DNA of 64,000 nucleotides from DASWOJ01 sp964250755 (GCA_964250755.1 CAXUHB010000017.1:10319-74318), one strand, 5' to 3'. Shown: positions 8,057 to 16,123, numbered from the stretch's first letter. Translations and numbers: made by a program. Notes: a model not told the origin generated them from the letters alone.

Positions 8057-8416
8057 ATGACCCGCACCCTCGCGCTTGCCGCCGCCGCCTTGCTGGGCAG
8101 CCTGAGCCTTGCCGCTGCACAACCCGCGCCCCCGCCCGCGTCGCCCGGCGCAGTCCCTGAGGCCCCAGCCCCTGACCAGATGCGGGACCGGATGCGCGAG
8201 CACATGCGCGGCGAGGGACACGGCCCGATGATGGAGGGCATGATGGGCCGCCGCATGGGCAGGATGCGCGGCCCACAAGGCGCGCACTTCGTGTTTGAGC
8301 GTGAGGGCGCGATGATTGACCTGCGCTGCGCCGAGAACGAGACCACCCGCGCCTGCGTGGACGCCGCGGCGGTGCTGCTGGACAAGCTAGGTCCGCAGGC
8401 CGCACCAGCGCGGTAG
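8057..8416 (+). CDS. Met-rich secreted small protein
   Basis: 119 residues from ATG 8057 with AGGAGA six bases upstream. Residues 1-22 are a clear Sec signal peptide (MTRTLALAAAALLGSLSLAA, cleavage likely after AQ or AAA). A Pro/Ala linker is followed at about 41-70 by a stretch with nine methionines plus His and Arg (MRDRMREHM, GPMMEGMMGRRMGRM), reminiscent of periplasmic copper- or heavy-metal-handling segments. Cys91 and Cys100 flank CAENETTRAC and could form a disulfide. Metal binding is inference. It starts about 70 bases after the DUF2339 gene and may be co-transcribed with it. Confidence 0.75.
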   Translation: MTRTLALAAAALLGSLSLAAAQPAPPPASPGAVPEAPAPDQMRDRMREHMRGEGHGPMMEGMMGRRMGRMRGPQGAHFVFEREGAMIDLRCAENETTRACVDAAAVLLDKLGPQAAPAR

Positions 8417-8915
8417 GACGGTCCTCCTCCCTCGCTCTCCGGGGTCAAACCGTGAGCGGCTCTACGGTGGGGCGAGGGAGGCCGCATGCCTGCACATGAG
8501 GTGCGGCGGCATGCTTGAACGCAGAAGTGCGGTGATGGTGCGAGCGCAGGAGCTTGGCGCTGGGGAGGGGCGCTCAATGCCAGCGGTCCGACGCTTCAGC
8601 CGCCTTCCTGTCCACGGCGTGATTTGGAATGCTGTGGCATGAATGGTCAGAGCAAAGGCCTGTTGCTACGAGCCTGATTGTTACAAGCCGGACGCAGCAT
8701 AATTATCTGAGCTATCCGTTGCCTGGTACGATGGGCTGCTCTGAGTCGTGCTGGCATGGAAAGCAGGCAGGGTGGTCGGCCGGCCGCATGCGGCCCTCAT
8801 GACCATCACGGGGTCATATGTGCGCCGCCCCTGCAGATAGTGCCGTCCGCGCAGGAGACGTCGGTCCCGCAGTACTAGGGCGTCCCTTGAAACCACCCTG
8901 CCCCCTCGGGCAGCC
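8417..8915. other. Gene-free stretch between convergent genes
   Basis: No convincing coding region on either strand. It contains an inverted repeat CCTCCCTCGC (8426-8435) / GCGAGGGAGG (8472-8481) that may be a decayed arm of the dispersed repeat or a terminator for the Met-rich protein gene, and a short hairpin CTGCCC..GGGCAG near 8900 downstream of the - strand gene. The rest shows nothing recognisable. Confidence 0.5.
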
Positions 8916-9302
8916 TTACAGCATCTTGGTCAACTGCCCCTCGATGCTTCCTACGCCGGCCTCGAACTTCGCAAACTTCTTGTCCTTCCCGCTCGCCTTT
9001 TTCACATCGGCCACGTGCTTGGACAGTTCATCGCGCGCCTTTCCGACCGATGCCGACGACGGAGTCTTCTCCGCATCCTGCACCGCCTTCAGGGTTGCCG
9101 GGCGGACAGAGGTGAGGCCGTCCGTCTTCTTCACCGCTCCCATGTAGGCAGCCACCAGCCCGGACAGCTTTATCTCCGGCTTGGGCATCTTCTGCAGTCC
9201 GGCCGCGACTGCCTTGGATTTGCTTTCCAGTCCACCTGTTGATCCTATTGCCTTCTCCAACATCGCCTTGAGCGCTTCAAGCGCTTTCGCCTCACCCGCC
9301 AT
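8916..9302 (-). CDS. Hypothetical Lys/Ala-rich helical protein
   Basis: 128 residues starting MAGEAKALEALKAMLEKAIG; rich in Ala, Lys, Ser and Glu, no Cys or Trp, no signal peptide or membrane segment, ending IEGQLTKML. The sequence looks like an amphipathic helical bundle. Codon use is clearly less GC-rich than in neighbouring genes. It lies 61 bases downstream of a second helical protein gene (9364-10110) and is probably co-transcribed with it. I recognise no family; transferred DNA is likely. Confidence 0.65.
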   Translation of the reverse strand: MAGEAKALEALKAMLEKAIGSTGGLESKSKAVAAGLQKMPKPEIKLSGLVAAYMGAVKKTDGLTSVRPATLKAVQDAEKTPSSASVGKARDELSKHVADVKKASGKDKKFAKFEAGVGSIEGQLTKML

Positions 9303-9363
9303 AACCTGTTAGCCTCCCGATCTGTTGCAGCCCCAATCCGGCCAAGCGCCTGCCGGCACCGGG

Positions 9364-10110
9364 TTAATCAACCTCGAATTCATTAACCATCTGCACGAAC
9401 GCCTTGGCGCGCGCCTCATCCATCTGCTCAAGCCGGAGCTTCGCAGTTTCAATTTTGGCTTGATACGTTTCTATGGTTTCATGCAGCGTTGCCAAATCCA
9501 AGTCCAGCCCGGCCGACACGCCGTTCCACTGGTCGGCCATCCAAGCCAAGTAGGACGCATTCTCTTTTTTCTGAGCCGCAAGGATTTTCTCCTTGACCTC
9601 AACCGCAATCTCCAGCTTCCCAACCTCTGCTTCCCACTCCGCCGTGTCCTTCTTGAGCTGGGCGCGTTCGCCGTCCAGGAACTTTTGAAGCTTCTCCTTG
9701 GCCTCATCAATCCCCAGCACGCCGGTGATGATGAGCGCCAGCAGCGCGAGCATCATCTGAGCTGCCGCTTTGCCTGCCTTTTCCGGGGTGTCGGGAATGT
9801 TGTCCAACACCTCCTGCGCGAAGCCGCTCCCGAACGTCGCGTGGACCTTTTCGGCCTCCGTGATCGTTTTCACGGGTGCCACCGTCGCCAGCTTGACAAC
9901 GCTGGCGGCCTGCTTGTCAAAATCTTCGAGCCGCTTGTTGACCAGCGCCATCTGCTTTTGCTGAGCGCGGATCTTGGCGAAGGCAGCATCCATCGCCTTC
10001 TTCTGCTGCTCAGCATCGCTTATGATCTTAATCGCCGTGCTGCTGAAGCGCACTTGCGACATAGACTTTGGCGTTCGTGTTATGATCGTCTTAGCCGTCG
10101 TGCTCAACAT
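9364..10110 (-). CDS. Hypothetical coiled-coil protein with one membrane segment
   Basis: 248 residues. The chosen ATG at 10110 has GGGAG upstream; an ATG at 10062 (MSQVRFSSTAIKIISDAEQQ) is an alternative start. Residues about 30-75 are charged and coiled-coil like (AEQQKKAMDAAFAKIRAQQK); about 125-142 form a hydrophobic helix (AAAQMMLALLALIITGVLGI); the rest is a long, highly charged helical region (DEAKEKLQKFLDGERAQLKK and ETYQAKIETAKLRLEQMDEA). No signal peptide or enzyme motif. It is the first gene of a two-gene unit with 8916-9302, in a less GC-rich block, and is divergent from the GNAT gene. Function unknown. Confidence 0.7.
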   Translation of the reverse strand: MLSTTAKTIITRTPKSMSQVRFSSTAIKIISDAEQQKKAMDAAFAKIRAQQKQMALVNKRLEDFDKQAASVVKLATVAPVKTITEAEKVHATFGSGFAQEVLDNIPDTPEKAGKAAAQMMLALLALIITGVLGIDEAKEKLQKFLDGERAQLKKDTAEWEAEVGKLEIAVEVKEKILAAQKKENASYLAWMADQWNGVSAGLDLDLATLHETIETYQAKIETAKLRLEQMDEARAKAFVQMVNEFEVD

Positions 10111-10184
10111 CCCACTGCAACTCCCAGCGCCCCGCCACAGAAGGACAGCACCAGATTAGTAACGAGCTGTCAACGTCCCTGGAC

Positions 10185-10994
10185 ATGCCGCCGCAGGCAT
10201 CGGGTGGGCACAGCCACGGCCGCTTGCAACTGCTTGGCCCCGACGGCACCGTCCTTGACGCATGCACGGTGTCCGCCGGGCCAGCCGGCACTGCACTGCG
10301 CTTGGCCCGAACCCTGGCGGTGTCGTCGGCCTCCCTGCTCGCCCGCGGCATCCCCGCGCTGCGCGCCCACGAGTTGCCCGTCGTGTCCGTCACCCTGCGC
10401 CTGCCGGTGGACGATGCGGAGCAGGCCGTGCTGGGACAGCACGGCCTCCACCTGGCGTCGCATGAGGGCGAGTACGCGCGCACTCTGTCCGTCCCGCTTG
10501 GCCCTAACGGCGCAACACGCGTGCCGGGTCTGCGCCGCCACAACTGGTTCAACCTGCCCCGCACCCTGGCCGGCCCCGCGCTGCGACTGCTGGAGGCTGC
10601 CGCAGCGCACAGGCCGGAGTACCACGCTCTGCCAGGTGCCATCATCCTGGAACGCCTCATGGCCCAAGCCGACGAGGATCCAGCGACCTCCTTATGGAGC
10701 CTCTACTGCCGCAGGGCTTCTCCCGTGGCAGTCGCGCTGCCATCCTGTGGGGCCTTCGGAACGCTCATGGCATTCGGTGTCGCGCCGTCCGCACAGGGGC
10801 AGGGCTGGGGCCGGCGCATTCATGCGGCAACGCTGGCCCGGCTGCAACGGGCCGGCGCCTATGTGTACCTGGACCATGTCGGCCGGACCAACCGTCCCAT
10901 GCGCCGCATCATGGCCGCGAATGGCTGCTGCAAAGTGGCGGCCTACGCGACGTTCCAAGACGGGACCGCGCCAGCCGGGCCGCTGCGCCCCTGA
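10185..10994 (+). CDS. GNAT-fold acetyltransferase-like protein
   Basis: 269 residues. The C-terminal third has the acetyl-CoA binding motif of GNAT enzymes (FGVAPSAQGQGWGRRIHAAT) followed by a strand-helix typical of the fold (VYLDHVGRTNRPMRRIMAAN). The N-terminal 170 residues are not recognised and may be a degenerate first GNAT domain or a substrate-binding part. The substrate cannot be inferred. The gene is divergent from the coiled-coil cassette and convergent with the glycosyltransferase gene at 11047. ATG 10185 lacks a strong ribosome binding site, so the start is moderately certain. Confidence 0.7.
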   Translation: MPPQASGGHSHGRLQLLGPDGTVLDACTVSAGPAGTALRLARTLAVSSASLLARGIPALRAHELPVVSVTLRLPVDDAEQAVLGQHGLHLASHEGEYARTLSVPLGPNGATRVPGLRRHNWFNLPRTLAGPALRLLEAAAAHRPEYHALPGAIILERLMAQADEDPATSLWSLYCRRASPVAVALPSCGAFGTLMAFGVAPSAQGQGWGRRIHAATLARLQRAGAYVYLDHVGRTNRPMRRIMAANGCCKVAAYATFQDGTAPAGPLRP

Positions 10995-11046
10995 ACCCGC
11001 CGGCGTGGTCGGCGTCCGGCTCGTCAACGTCAGCCCTGCGCTGCTC

Positions 11047-12192
11047 CTACTGCGCCGCACCGGCCCCAACGGGGTCGGATGCAGCCGCGGCCCACTCCAC
11101 AATCCGCCGGGCGTTGCCGGCCCAGGTGAAATCCCGCGCAACCAACTCCGCCCGCGCCGCAGCACCCAGCCCGGCCCGCAACGCCGGGTCGGCGGCAAGC
11201 TGCCGCACGGCGGCCCACAGCGCCCCGGGGTCGGCGGGGTCGAACAGCAGCGCCGTCCGCCCGTGTTCCAGGATCTCGCGTATGTTCGGCTGGTCCGGCG
11301 CCACGATGGCCCGGCCCGCCGCCATGTAGTCGAAGACCTTCAACGGCGACGCATACGCCACCACCTTCGGCTGCAGCGCGATGTCGAACCCGGCCACGGC
11401 CGCCGGCACCCGCGCGTGTTCAATCACGCCCGTAAAGCGGATGCGGCTGGCGATGCCCAGCTCCGCCGCCAATGCCTCCAGCCCCGCCCGGGCCGGGCCG
11501 TCGCCGACGACGACCAGCTCCAGCGGCGCCGGATCGGCGGCCATCTGCCGGATCAGCGCGTCCATTCCGTGCCAGTCCCGCACGAAGCCCACGAAGCCCA
11601 GCGTCACCGTGCCGGACGGCCGCGGCGGCGCATCCGGGAAACGGTCCAGCACGACCCCGTTCGGCACCACGCTCAACCGCTCCCGCGGCACGCCCGCCGC
11701 GGCGATGGCGTCCCCCAGCACCTGCGTCACCGGCAGCACCCGGGTCGCCGACCGCCACACCTGCCGCTCCAGCCGGTGCGCCAGCCGCTGCAGCTGCAAC
11801 GCCCCATGCTGCGTCCGCTCCTGCGCCAGGGGGGAGTTCACCTCCAGGAAATACGGCAGCCCCGTCCGCCGGGCGAGCCAGTGCCCGGCCAGGTAGAACA
11901 GGTTGTAGCGCTCATAGATCAGGTCGGGCTGGAAGGCCCGGCAAGCCCGCCGCAGCCGGCGGTAGGCCGGCAAGTTGTAGGCCAACTCCGCCACCTCCCC
12001 CGCCGCGCCCGGCAGCAGACGGCGCAGCCGGGCCACGGCGCCGCTTTCCCCGCCGAAGCTGGACGCCTCATAGAAGCCGGGGCCGACCACCTGCACCTCG
12101 TGCCCGGCCGCGCGCAAGGCGCCCACCAGTTCCTCGACATGGACGCTCTGCCCGTCGCGGGACTGGATGCGGTGGCTGTAGAGTATCCTCAT
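11047..12192 (-). CDS. Glycosyltransferase family 4 protein
   Basis: 381 residues of the GT-B fold. The N-terminal domain begins MRILYSHRIQSRDGQSVHVE and contains RRACRAFQPDLIYERYN; the C-terminal donor-binding domain contains VLPVTQVLGDAIAAAGVP, SVVPNGVVLDRF, TLGFVGFVRDWHGMDALI and the nucleotide-sugar loop YASPLKVFDYMAAGRAIVAP with DQPNIREI. These enzymes transfer a sugar from a nucleotide donor, usually to cell-surface polysaccharide or glycolipid precursors. It is the last gene of a - strand unit with a phosphatase and a glutathione S-transferase; only 4 bases separate it from the phosphatase gene. Acceptor unknown. Confidence 0.9.
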   Translation of the reverse strand: MRILYSHRIQSRDGQSVHVEELVGALRAAGHEVQVVGPGFYEASSFGGESGAVARLRRLLPGAAGEVAELAYNLPAYRRLRRACRAFQPDLIYERYNLFYLAGHWLARRTGLPYFLEVNSPLAQERTQHGALQLQRLAHRLERQVWRSATRVLPVTQVLGDAIAAAGVPRERLSVVPNGVVLDRFPDAPPRPSGTVTLGFVGFVRDWHGMDALIRQMAADPAPLELVVVGDGPARAGLEALAAELGIASRIRFTGVIEHARVPAAVAGFDIALQPKVVAYASPLKVFDYMAAGRAIVAPDQPNIREILEHGRTALLFDPADPGALWAAVRQLAADPALRAGLGAAARAELVARDFTWAGNARRIVEWAAAASDPVGAGAAQ

Positions 12193-12196
12193 GGCG

Positions 12197-12754
12197 TCAC
12201 GCGCTGGCGGGCGTCAGGGTCCAGGGGGCGCCTGCCGGTCCCGGCTCGCAGAACAGCGGCATCCCGTTGGCCAGCCGCACGTTGGCGGGCAACCCCATCT
12301 CCGCCCGCAGCGCCCGGAACAGGGCGCCGTGCGCCACCACCAGCACCGGCGCTGGGTGGGCCAGGGCGGTGTTCACCGCCGCCACCGCGCGGGCGCGCAG
12401 GGCGGCGAAGGTTTCACCCCCCTCCGGCGTCACATGTCCGGCGATCCAGTCGTCGAACCACGACGCCATCGGCTGCCCCTCCTGCACGCCGAACTCCACC
12501 TCCCGCAGGTCGTCCTGCACCGTCACCGGCAATCCGGACAGCGCCGCCGTCACCAGCGCGGTGTCCCGTGCCCGGGACAAGGGGCTGCACACGATGGTCC
12601 GCAATCCGCGGGTCCGCAGCGCTTCCGCCGCCGTGCGCGCCTGCGCCAGCCCGACCTCGTTCAGCGGGATGTCTATGTTGCCCTGGGACAGCCCCCGCGC
12701 GTTCCAGTCGGTCTCGCCATGCCGCAGGAACCAGAAGGCGCGCGGGGTCAGCAT
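12197..12754 (-). CDS. Histidine phosphatase superfamily protein
   Basis: 185 residues; ATG 12754 overlaps the stop of the upstream GST gene (ATGA), and the more distal in-frame start at 12925 would run through that gene. The phosphohistidine motif is FLRHGETDWN; other motifs are PLNEVGLAQA, CSPLSRARDTA and LVVAHGALFRAL with the second catalytic histidine. The family includes cofactor-independent phosphoglycerate mutase-like and alpha-ribazole phosphatases; the substrate here cannot be read from sequence. Confidence 0.88.
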   Translation of the reverse strand: MLTPRAFWFLRHGETDWNARGLSQGNIDIPLNEVGLAQARTAAEALRTRGLRTIVCSPLSRARDTALVTAALSGLPVTVQDDLREVEFGVQEGQPMASWFDDWIAGHVTPEGGETFAALRARAVAAVNTALAHPAPVLVVAHGALFRALRAEMGLPANVRLANGMPLFCEPGPAGAPWTLTPASA

Positions 12755-13374
12755 CAGGCGGCCAAGCCCTCGGCCGCCATCATGCGCTGCACGGCGGGCC
12801 GGGCCAGCATCCGCTCCAGGTGCGCGGCAAGGTTCGGCGGCAGCGTCATCCCGATCCGCTTCGCCCCCCAGAACGACACATAGAAGACCGCGCTGTCGGC
12901 GATGCTGTAGGACCCGGCGATCCAATCCTGACCGGCGAGCTGCTTGTCCAGGAGGGCATACCCCTTCTCCAGTATCTCCCGCCCGCGCGCCTTCACCGCC
13001 TCGTGGTCTCCCTCGCTGGGCGCGAAGTTGCCCGGGCGGAACACGCGGCTGAAGCCCTGCATGTGCAGCGTGGCCACGCAGTAGTCCATTGCCTCCGCCC
13101 CGCGCAGCTCGGCCTCCGCATCTGCCGGCAGCAGCCCGGCATCCGGGTTGGCCTTCGCCAGGTAGTGGGCAATGACCGGATATTCCGTCACGACCGACCC
13201 GTCGTCGCGCTGCAGGGTTGGCACCTTGCCCTTCGGGTTCAGGTCGCTGAACGGCGGGCGCTGGCTCTCGCCGCTGCGTATGTCCAGCTTCACGGCCTCG
13301 TAGGGCTTGCCGATCTCCTCAAGCAGAAGGTGGATGCCAAGGGAGCAGGCGCCGGGCGCGTAGTAGAGCTTCAT
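12754..13374 (-). CDS. Glutathione S-transferase
   Basis: 206 residues from ATG 13374, preceded by a strong GGAGG eight bases upstream. N-terminal thioredoxin-like domain: MKLYYAPGACSLGIHLLLEE with the beta-class catalytic region (Tyr/Cys near the N-terminus), NPKGKVPTL and the gamma-glutamyl binding VVTEYPVIAHYLA. C-terminal helical domain with the folding motif SYSIADSAVFYV. Beta/proteobacterial-type GSTs conjugate or exchange glutathione in the cytoplasm. First gene of the three-gene unit GST - phosphatase - glycosyltransferase. Confidence 0.93.
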   Translation of the reverse strand: MKLYYAPGACSLGIHLLLEEIGKPYEAVKLDIRSGESQRPPFSDLNPKGKVPTLQRDDGSVVTEYPVIAHYLAKANPDAGLLPADAEAELRGAEAMDYCVATLHMQGFSRVFRPGNFAPSEGDHEAVKARGREILEKGYALLDKQLAGQDWIAGSYSIADSAVFYVSFWGAKRIGMTLPPNLAAHLERMLARPAVQRMMAAEGLAA

Positions 13375-13771
13375 GAGTCGGACCTCCGTGTGCCTGCGCC
13401 GGGGCGGGCGCGGCATGGCAGGGCCTGCTTAGGCCAGATGCCGGCACGGGTGAAGGGTGCGCGGCGGACCCGTGGCCGCCCGGGACGGCGGCACGGACGG
13501 ATGCCGGCCCAAGTGATGCCGGCCCAGTTACGGATGCGGCAGCGTGACGCGCGTCACCCTCCTGCCCGCCGACGCATCCACGGGGGCCCCCTTCTGGGCC
13601 ATCGCATCCCAAGCGCACGCCGCAGCAGCAGCGCCATGCCGGACGCAAGGGAGCGGCGGCCATGGCCCGTATCCATTCAGGCAGCGATGTGGCGGACCCC
13701 GCCGCATCTTCGCCACCACCGGGCGGAAACCTGCCGGGACAGCCCAGTCCACAACGAAGGAGGACGTTGCG
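13375..13771. other. Divergent intergenic region
   Basis: About 400 bases between the GST gene (-) and a small ORF (+). Short frames exist but none has a ribosome binding site with a plausible product. Apart from the palindrome at 13544-13557 and a short direct repeat I see nothing. Promoters for both sides are presumably here but no clear -35/-10 pair stands out. Confidence 0.5.
13544..13557. promoter_or_regulatory. Perfect 14-bp palindrome, possible operator
   Basis: GTGACGCGCGTCAC is a perfect palindrome in the 397-base divergent gap between the GST gene and the small + strand ORF at 13772. Just upstream a direct repeat GATGCCGGCCCA occurs twice (about 13500-13525). It may be a regulator site; no assay or known consensus is matched. 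Confidence 0.35.
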
Positions 13772-14014
13772 ATGCAGACCTATCACACGGGATCGTGCCT
13801 GGAGGACCTGTTGGCAGATGACGTGATCCAAGCCGTGATGGCCGCCGACGGCGTCAGCGCCGACGCGATCCGGCGCCTGTTCCGCGGCCCCGGCCCAGGC
13901 GGCGGCCCAGCCGGCGGCCCGCCCGGCAGCCGTCAGTCGAACAGGCTACTGACCGAGCTTTCGTCGGAGATGCGCTGCATCGCCTCTGCCAGGATCGGCG
14001 CGATGGTGAACTGA
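13772..14014 (+). CDS. Small hypothetical protein overlapping prs antisense
   Basis: 80 residues from ATG 13772 with an excellent AAGGAGG site about nine bases upstream. The first 45 residues (MQTYHTGSCLEDLLADDVIQ, AVMAADGVSADAIRRLF) look like a short helical domain; a Gly/Pro-rich linker follows. The last 27 codons overlap the 3' end of prs on the other strand, and that part (NRLLTELSSEMRCIASARIG) is probably just antisense read-through. The good initiation site argues that the gene is real. No family recognised. Confidence 0.6.
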   Translation: MQTYHTGSCLEDLLADDVIQAVMAADGVSADAIRRLFRGPGPGGGPAGGPPGSRQSNRLLTELSSEMRCIASARIGAMVN

Positions 14015-14865
14015 CGGATGTTGTCCGCCACCCGGACCGCCTCCGTCGCCAGGATGCTGTCGGTGATCGTCATGCTCTCGATGGTGCTGCTGGCGATGCG
14101 CGCGACGGCGCCGCCGGACAGCACGCCGTGGGTGATGTAGGCACCAGTGGAGTGCGCGCCGTTGGACAGCAGCGCCAGCGCCGCGTTGCACAGCGTGCCG
14201 CCGCTGTCGCAGATGTCGTCCACTAGGATGCAGTGCTTGCCCCGCACGTCGCCGATGACGTTCATCACCTCGGACATGCCGGCGTGCTCGCGCCGCTTGT
14301 CTATGATCGCCAGGTCGCAGTTCAGCCGCGTCGCGATGGCCCGCGCCCGCACGACGCCGCCCACGTCGGGCGATACGATCATCAGCTCCCGCCCGGGGTG
14401 GCGCGCCTGGATGTCCCGGCTGAACAGCGGCGCGGCATACAGGTTGTCCACCGGAATGTCGAAGAAGCCCTGGATCTGCCCCGCGTGCAGGTCCAGCGTC
14501 AGCACGCGGTTCGCTCCGGCCTCGGTGATCAGGTTGGCGACCAGCTTGGCGCTGATGGGCGTGCGCGGCCCGGCCTTCCGATCCTGCCGGGCATAGCCGA
14601 AGTAGGGGATCACCGCCGTCACCCGACGCGCGCTGGCACGCCGCAGCGCGTCCAGCGTGATCAGCAGCTCCATCAGGTGGTCGTTGGCGGGATAGGAGGT
14701 GCTCTGGATGACGAACACGTCCTCCCCGCGCACGTTCTCCTGTATTTCGACGAAGATCTCCATGTCGGCGAAGCGGCGGACCGATGCCTTGGCCAGCGGC
14801 AGGTGCAGCGAGGCCGCCACCGCCTCGGCCAGGGGCCGGTTGCTGTTGCAGGCGATGATCTTCAT
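13933..14865 (-). CDS. prs: Ribose-phosphate pyrophosphokinase
   Basis: Makes PRPP from ribose 5-phosphate and ATP for nucleotide, histidine and tryptophan synthesis. 310 residues, the usual length, starting MKIIACNSNRPLAEAVAASL. Motifs: FADMEIFVEIQENVRGEDVF, PYFGYARQDRK (ATP binding), LDLHAGQIQGFFDIPVDNL and the PRPP signature LVDDICDSGGTL. It is the last gene of the hldD-lgt-...-lipoprotein run; a REPIN-like element separates it from the lipoprotein gene upstream. Confidence 0.97.
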   Translation of the reverse strand: MKIIACNSNRPLAEAVAASLHLPLAKASVRRFADMEIFVEIQENVRGEDVFVIQSTSYPANDHLMELLITLDALRRASARRVTAVIPYFGYARQDRKAGPRTPISAKLVANLITEAGANRVLTLDLHAGQIQGFFDIPVDNLYAAPLFSRDIQARHPGRELMIVSPDVGGVVRARAIATRLNCDLAIIDKRREHAGMSEVMNVIGDVRGKHCILVDDICDSGGTLCNAALALLSNGAHSTGAYITHGVLSGGAVARIASSTIESMTITDSILATEAVRVADNIRQFTIAPILAEAMQRISDESSVSSLFD

Positions 14866-14950
14866 GGGATGCGGGGCTTCCTGGACGGCGGGCAGGTTCT
14901 AGCAACGAGGGACCGGGCTGTCACCCCACGGTCATGGTAGGTACGGTGCC

Positions 14951-15098
14951 GTGCTCCCTCACCCTCGGGAGGAGGTTGGGGTGAGGGAAGCCGCGCAGAG
15001 CCGGCTGTTCCTCTTGCAGGCGCGACCTCGCATCGGACAGTGCGGCGGTTGCCGTTTCCCTCACCCCGCCTCTCCCCCGGAGGCAAAGGAAGAAGCAC
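14951..15098. repeat. REPIN-like paired element, copy 2
   Basis: Left arm 14951-14992 (GTGCTCCCTCACCCTCGGG, then GGTTGGGGTGAGGGAAGCC) and inverted right arm about 15055-15098 (TTTCCCTCACCCCGCCTC, CCGGAGG), spacer about 62 bases. It starts 11 bases past the stop of the lipoprotein gene, in the gap before prs. Confidence 0.8.
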
Positions 15099-15108
15099 GG
15101 CAGCCACC

Positions 15109-16098
15109 CTACTTCGGCGGGGCCCGCCCCCCTCCGGCGTTCAGGATCACGTCCCGCACGCCGCCCGCGGCCTCGGTGGCCACCACAACGGCCACGTCGC
15201 CCCAGTAGCGGTCCAGGCTGCCCGGCGGCACCTCGTTCAACTGCACCACCCGTCCGCGCTCCAATGCGGCGGGGTCGCCTGACCCGCCGGCGGCGACTAC
15301 CCATTGCAGCTCGATCCGCACGGTCGCCCCGGCGCCGGGCGCAGTCTGGACATCCCCGCGGAGCGTGAAGTCGGCCCCGCGTGCGGTGTCCTGCACCACC
15401 AGGCCCAGCCCGGCCAGCTTGGTGCGCATCTGCGTCGCAAGGCTGGTGTTGCCGTCCCCGGGCGCCCCGGTGACGCCCGCGAAATAGACGCGCGAGGGGC
15501 GGTTCCGCAGGCTGTTGGGGTCGCTCATCTGCCGCGCGGCCTCGATCCGCTGCAGCAGGGATGAGATGCCAGGCGCGGCCTGCACCGCCGCGGCCTTCAG
15601 CACCGCCGGGTTGCCGCTGGCCCAGGCGGCCGTGGGGACTGGCGCCCCCTCCGAGAAGCCCTGGGACTCCCCGGCCGGGTTCTGCACGGTGTAGGTCGGC
15701 ACGACCTCGGCGCCGCGGACCTCGGCGGACAGCGCCAGGGACCACTCGCCGCGGCGGCGGCCGGGGGATGCGGCTGCGGGCACCTCCTGGGCGGCCAGGG
15801 CGTCCGCGACGGCGGCGGCCCAGGCGGTGGCGGCGTCGTCCGGCAACAGCGACTCCGACGGCATGGGGACGTTCAGGCGAGAAGGCGGAGGCTGCGCCAG
15901 GCGGGCCGCCAGCGCACCGGGCCGGCCCAGGAACGGCTGCGGCAGGTCGCCGCATGCAGCCAGCGCCAGCAACGGGGCCAGCGCCAGCAACGGAGCCAGC
16001 GCGCCCCAGCCGCCCGCTGCCCGCCCGCCGGGCGCGGCGCGGCGCGGGCTACAACGAGCCAAGGCAGCCCACCAGGCCGACCAGCACGAATATCGCAA
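15109..16098 (-). CDS. Hypothetical lipoprotein
   Basis: Up to 329 residues. A lipobox (LALAAC, cysteine followed by GDLPQPFLGRP) after a hydrophobic stretch marks it as a lipid-anchored envelope protein processed by Lgt, whose gene is in the same run. The first codons are uncertain: ATG 16098 gives an unusual Trp-rich lead, whereas TTG 16062, which overlaps the end of the 24-codon micro-ORF, gives a signal sequence that begins closer to a normal basic n-region (ARCSPRRAAPGGRAAGG). The mature part (SDPNSLRNRPSRVYFAGVTG, GADFTLRGDVQTAPGAGATV) resembles no family I can name. Co-transcribed with pgeF and the micro-ORF. Confidence 0.75.
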   Translation of the reverse strand: MRYSCWSAWWAALARCSPRRAAPGGRAAGGWGALAPLLALAPLLALAACGDLPQPFLGRPGALAARLAQPPPSRLNVPMPSESLLPDDAATAWAAAVADALAAQEVPAAASPGRRRGEWSLALSAEVRGAEVVPTYTVQNPAGESQGFSEGAPVPTAAWASGNPAVLKAAAVQAAPGISSLLQRIEAARQMSDPNSLRNRPSRVYFAGVTGAPGDGNTSLATQMRTKLAGLGLVVQDTARGADFTLRGDVQTAPGAGATVRIELQWVVAAGGSGDPAALERGRVVQLNEVPPGSLDRYWGDVAVVVATEAAGGVRDVILNAGGGRAPPK

Positions 16099-16123
16099 CG
16101 AACAGGAAGGCGTATGGACCCAT
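16049..16123 (-). CDS. 24-residue micro-lipoprotein or membrane peptide
   Basis: ATG 16123 is preceded by AAGGGGG six to twelve bases upstream, an unusually good site for so short a frame. The product MGPYAFLFVAIFVLVGLVGC plus LGSL is one hydrophobic helix ending in LVGC, which fits a lipobox; processing would leave the pentapeptide CLGSL on a lipid anchor. Alternatively it is a single-pass membrane peptide. It lies between pgeF (ends 16134) and the lipoprotein gene, and its end overlaps the possible TTG start of that gene, so it could also act as a translation leader. No homologue known to me. Confidence 0.55.
   Translation of the reverse strand: MGPYAFLFVAIFVLVGLVGCLGSL

Noticed and set aside
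5222..8416. One 1064-codon gene starting at the relaxase-like N-terminus
   Set aside because: After about 35 codons the frame is out of phase with the DUF2339 gene and has shadow composition; its 3' end is in fact the separate Met-rich protein gene with its own start site.
8681..8896. 71-codon ORF on the - strand
   Set aside because: No initiation signal or family resemblance; sequence around it is non-coding in character.
9325..13821. 1498-codon open frame on the + strand
   Set aside because: It is antisense to or out of phase with the coiled-coil gene, GNAT gene, glycosyltransferase, phosphatase and GST genes; its composition (Arg/Pro/His-rich) is that of a high-GC shadow frame.
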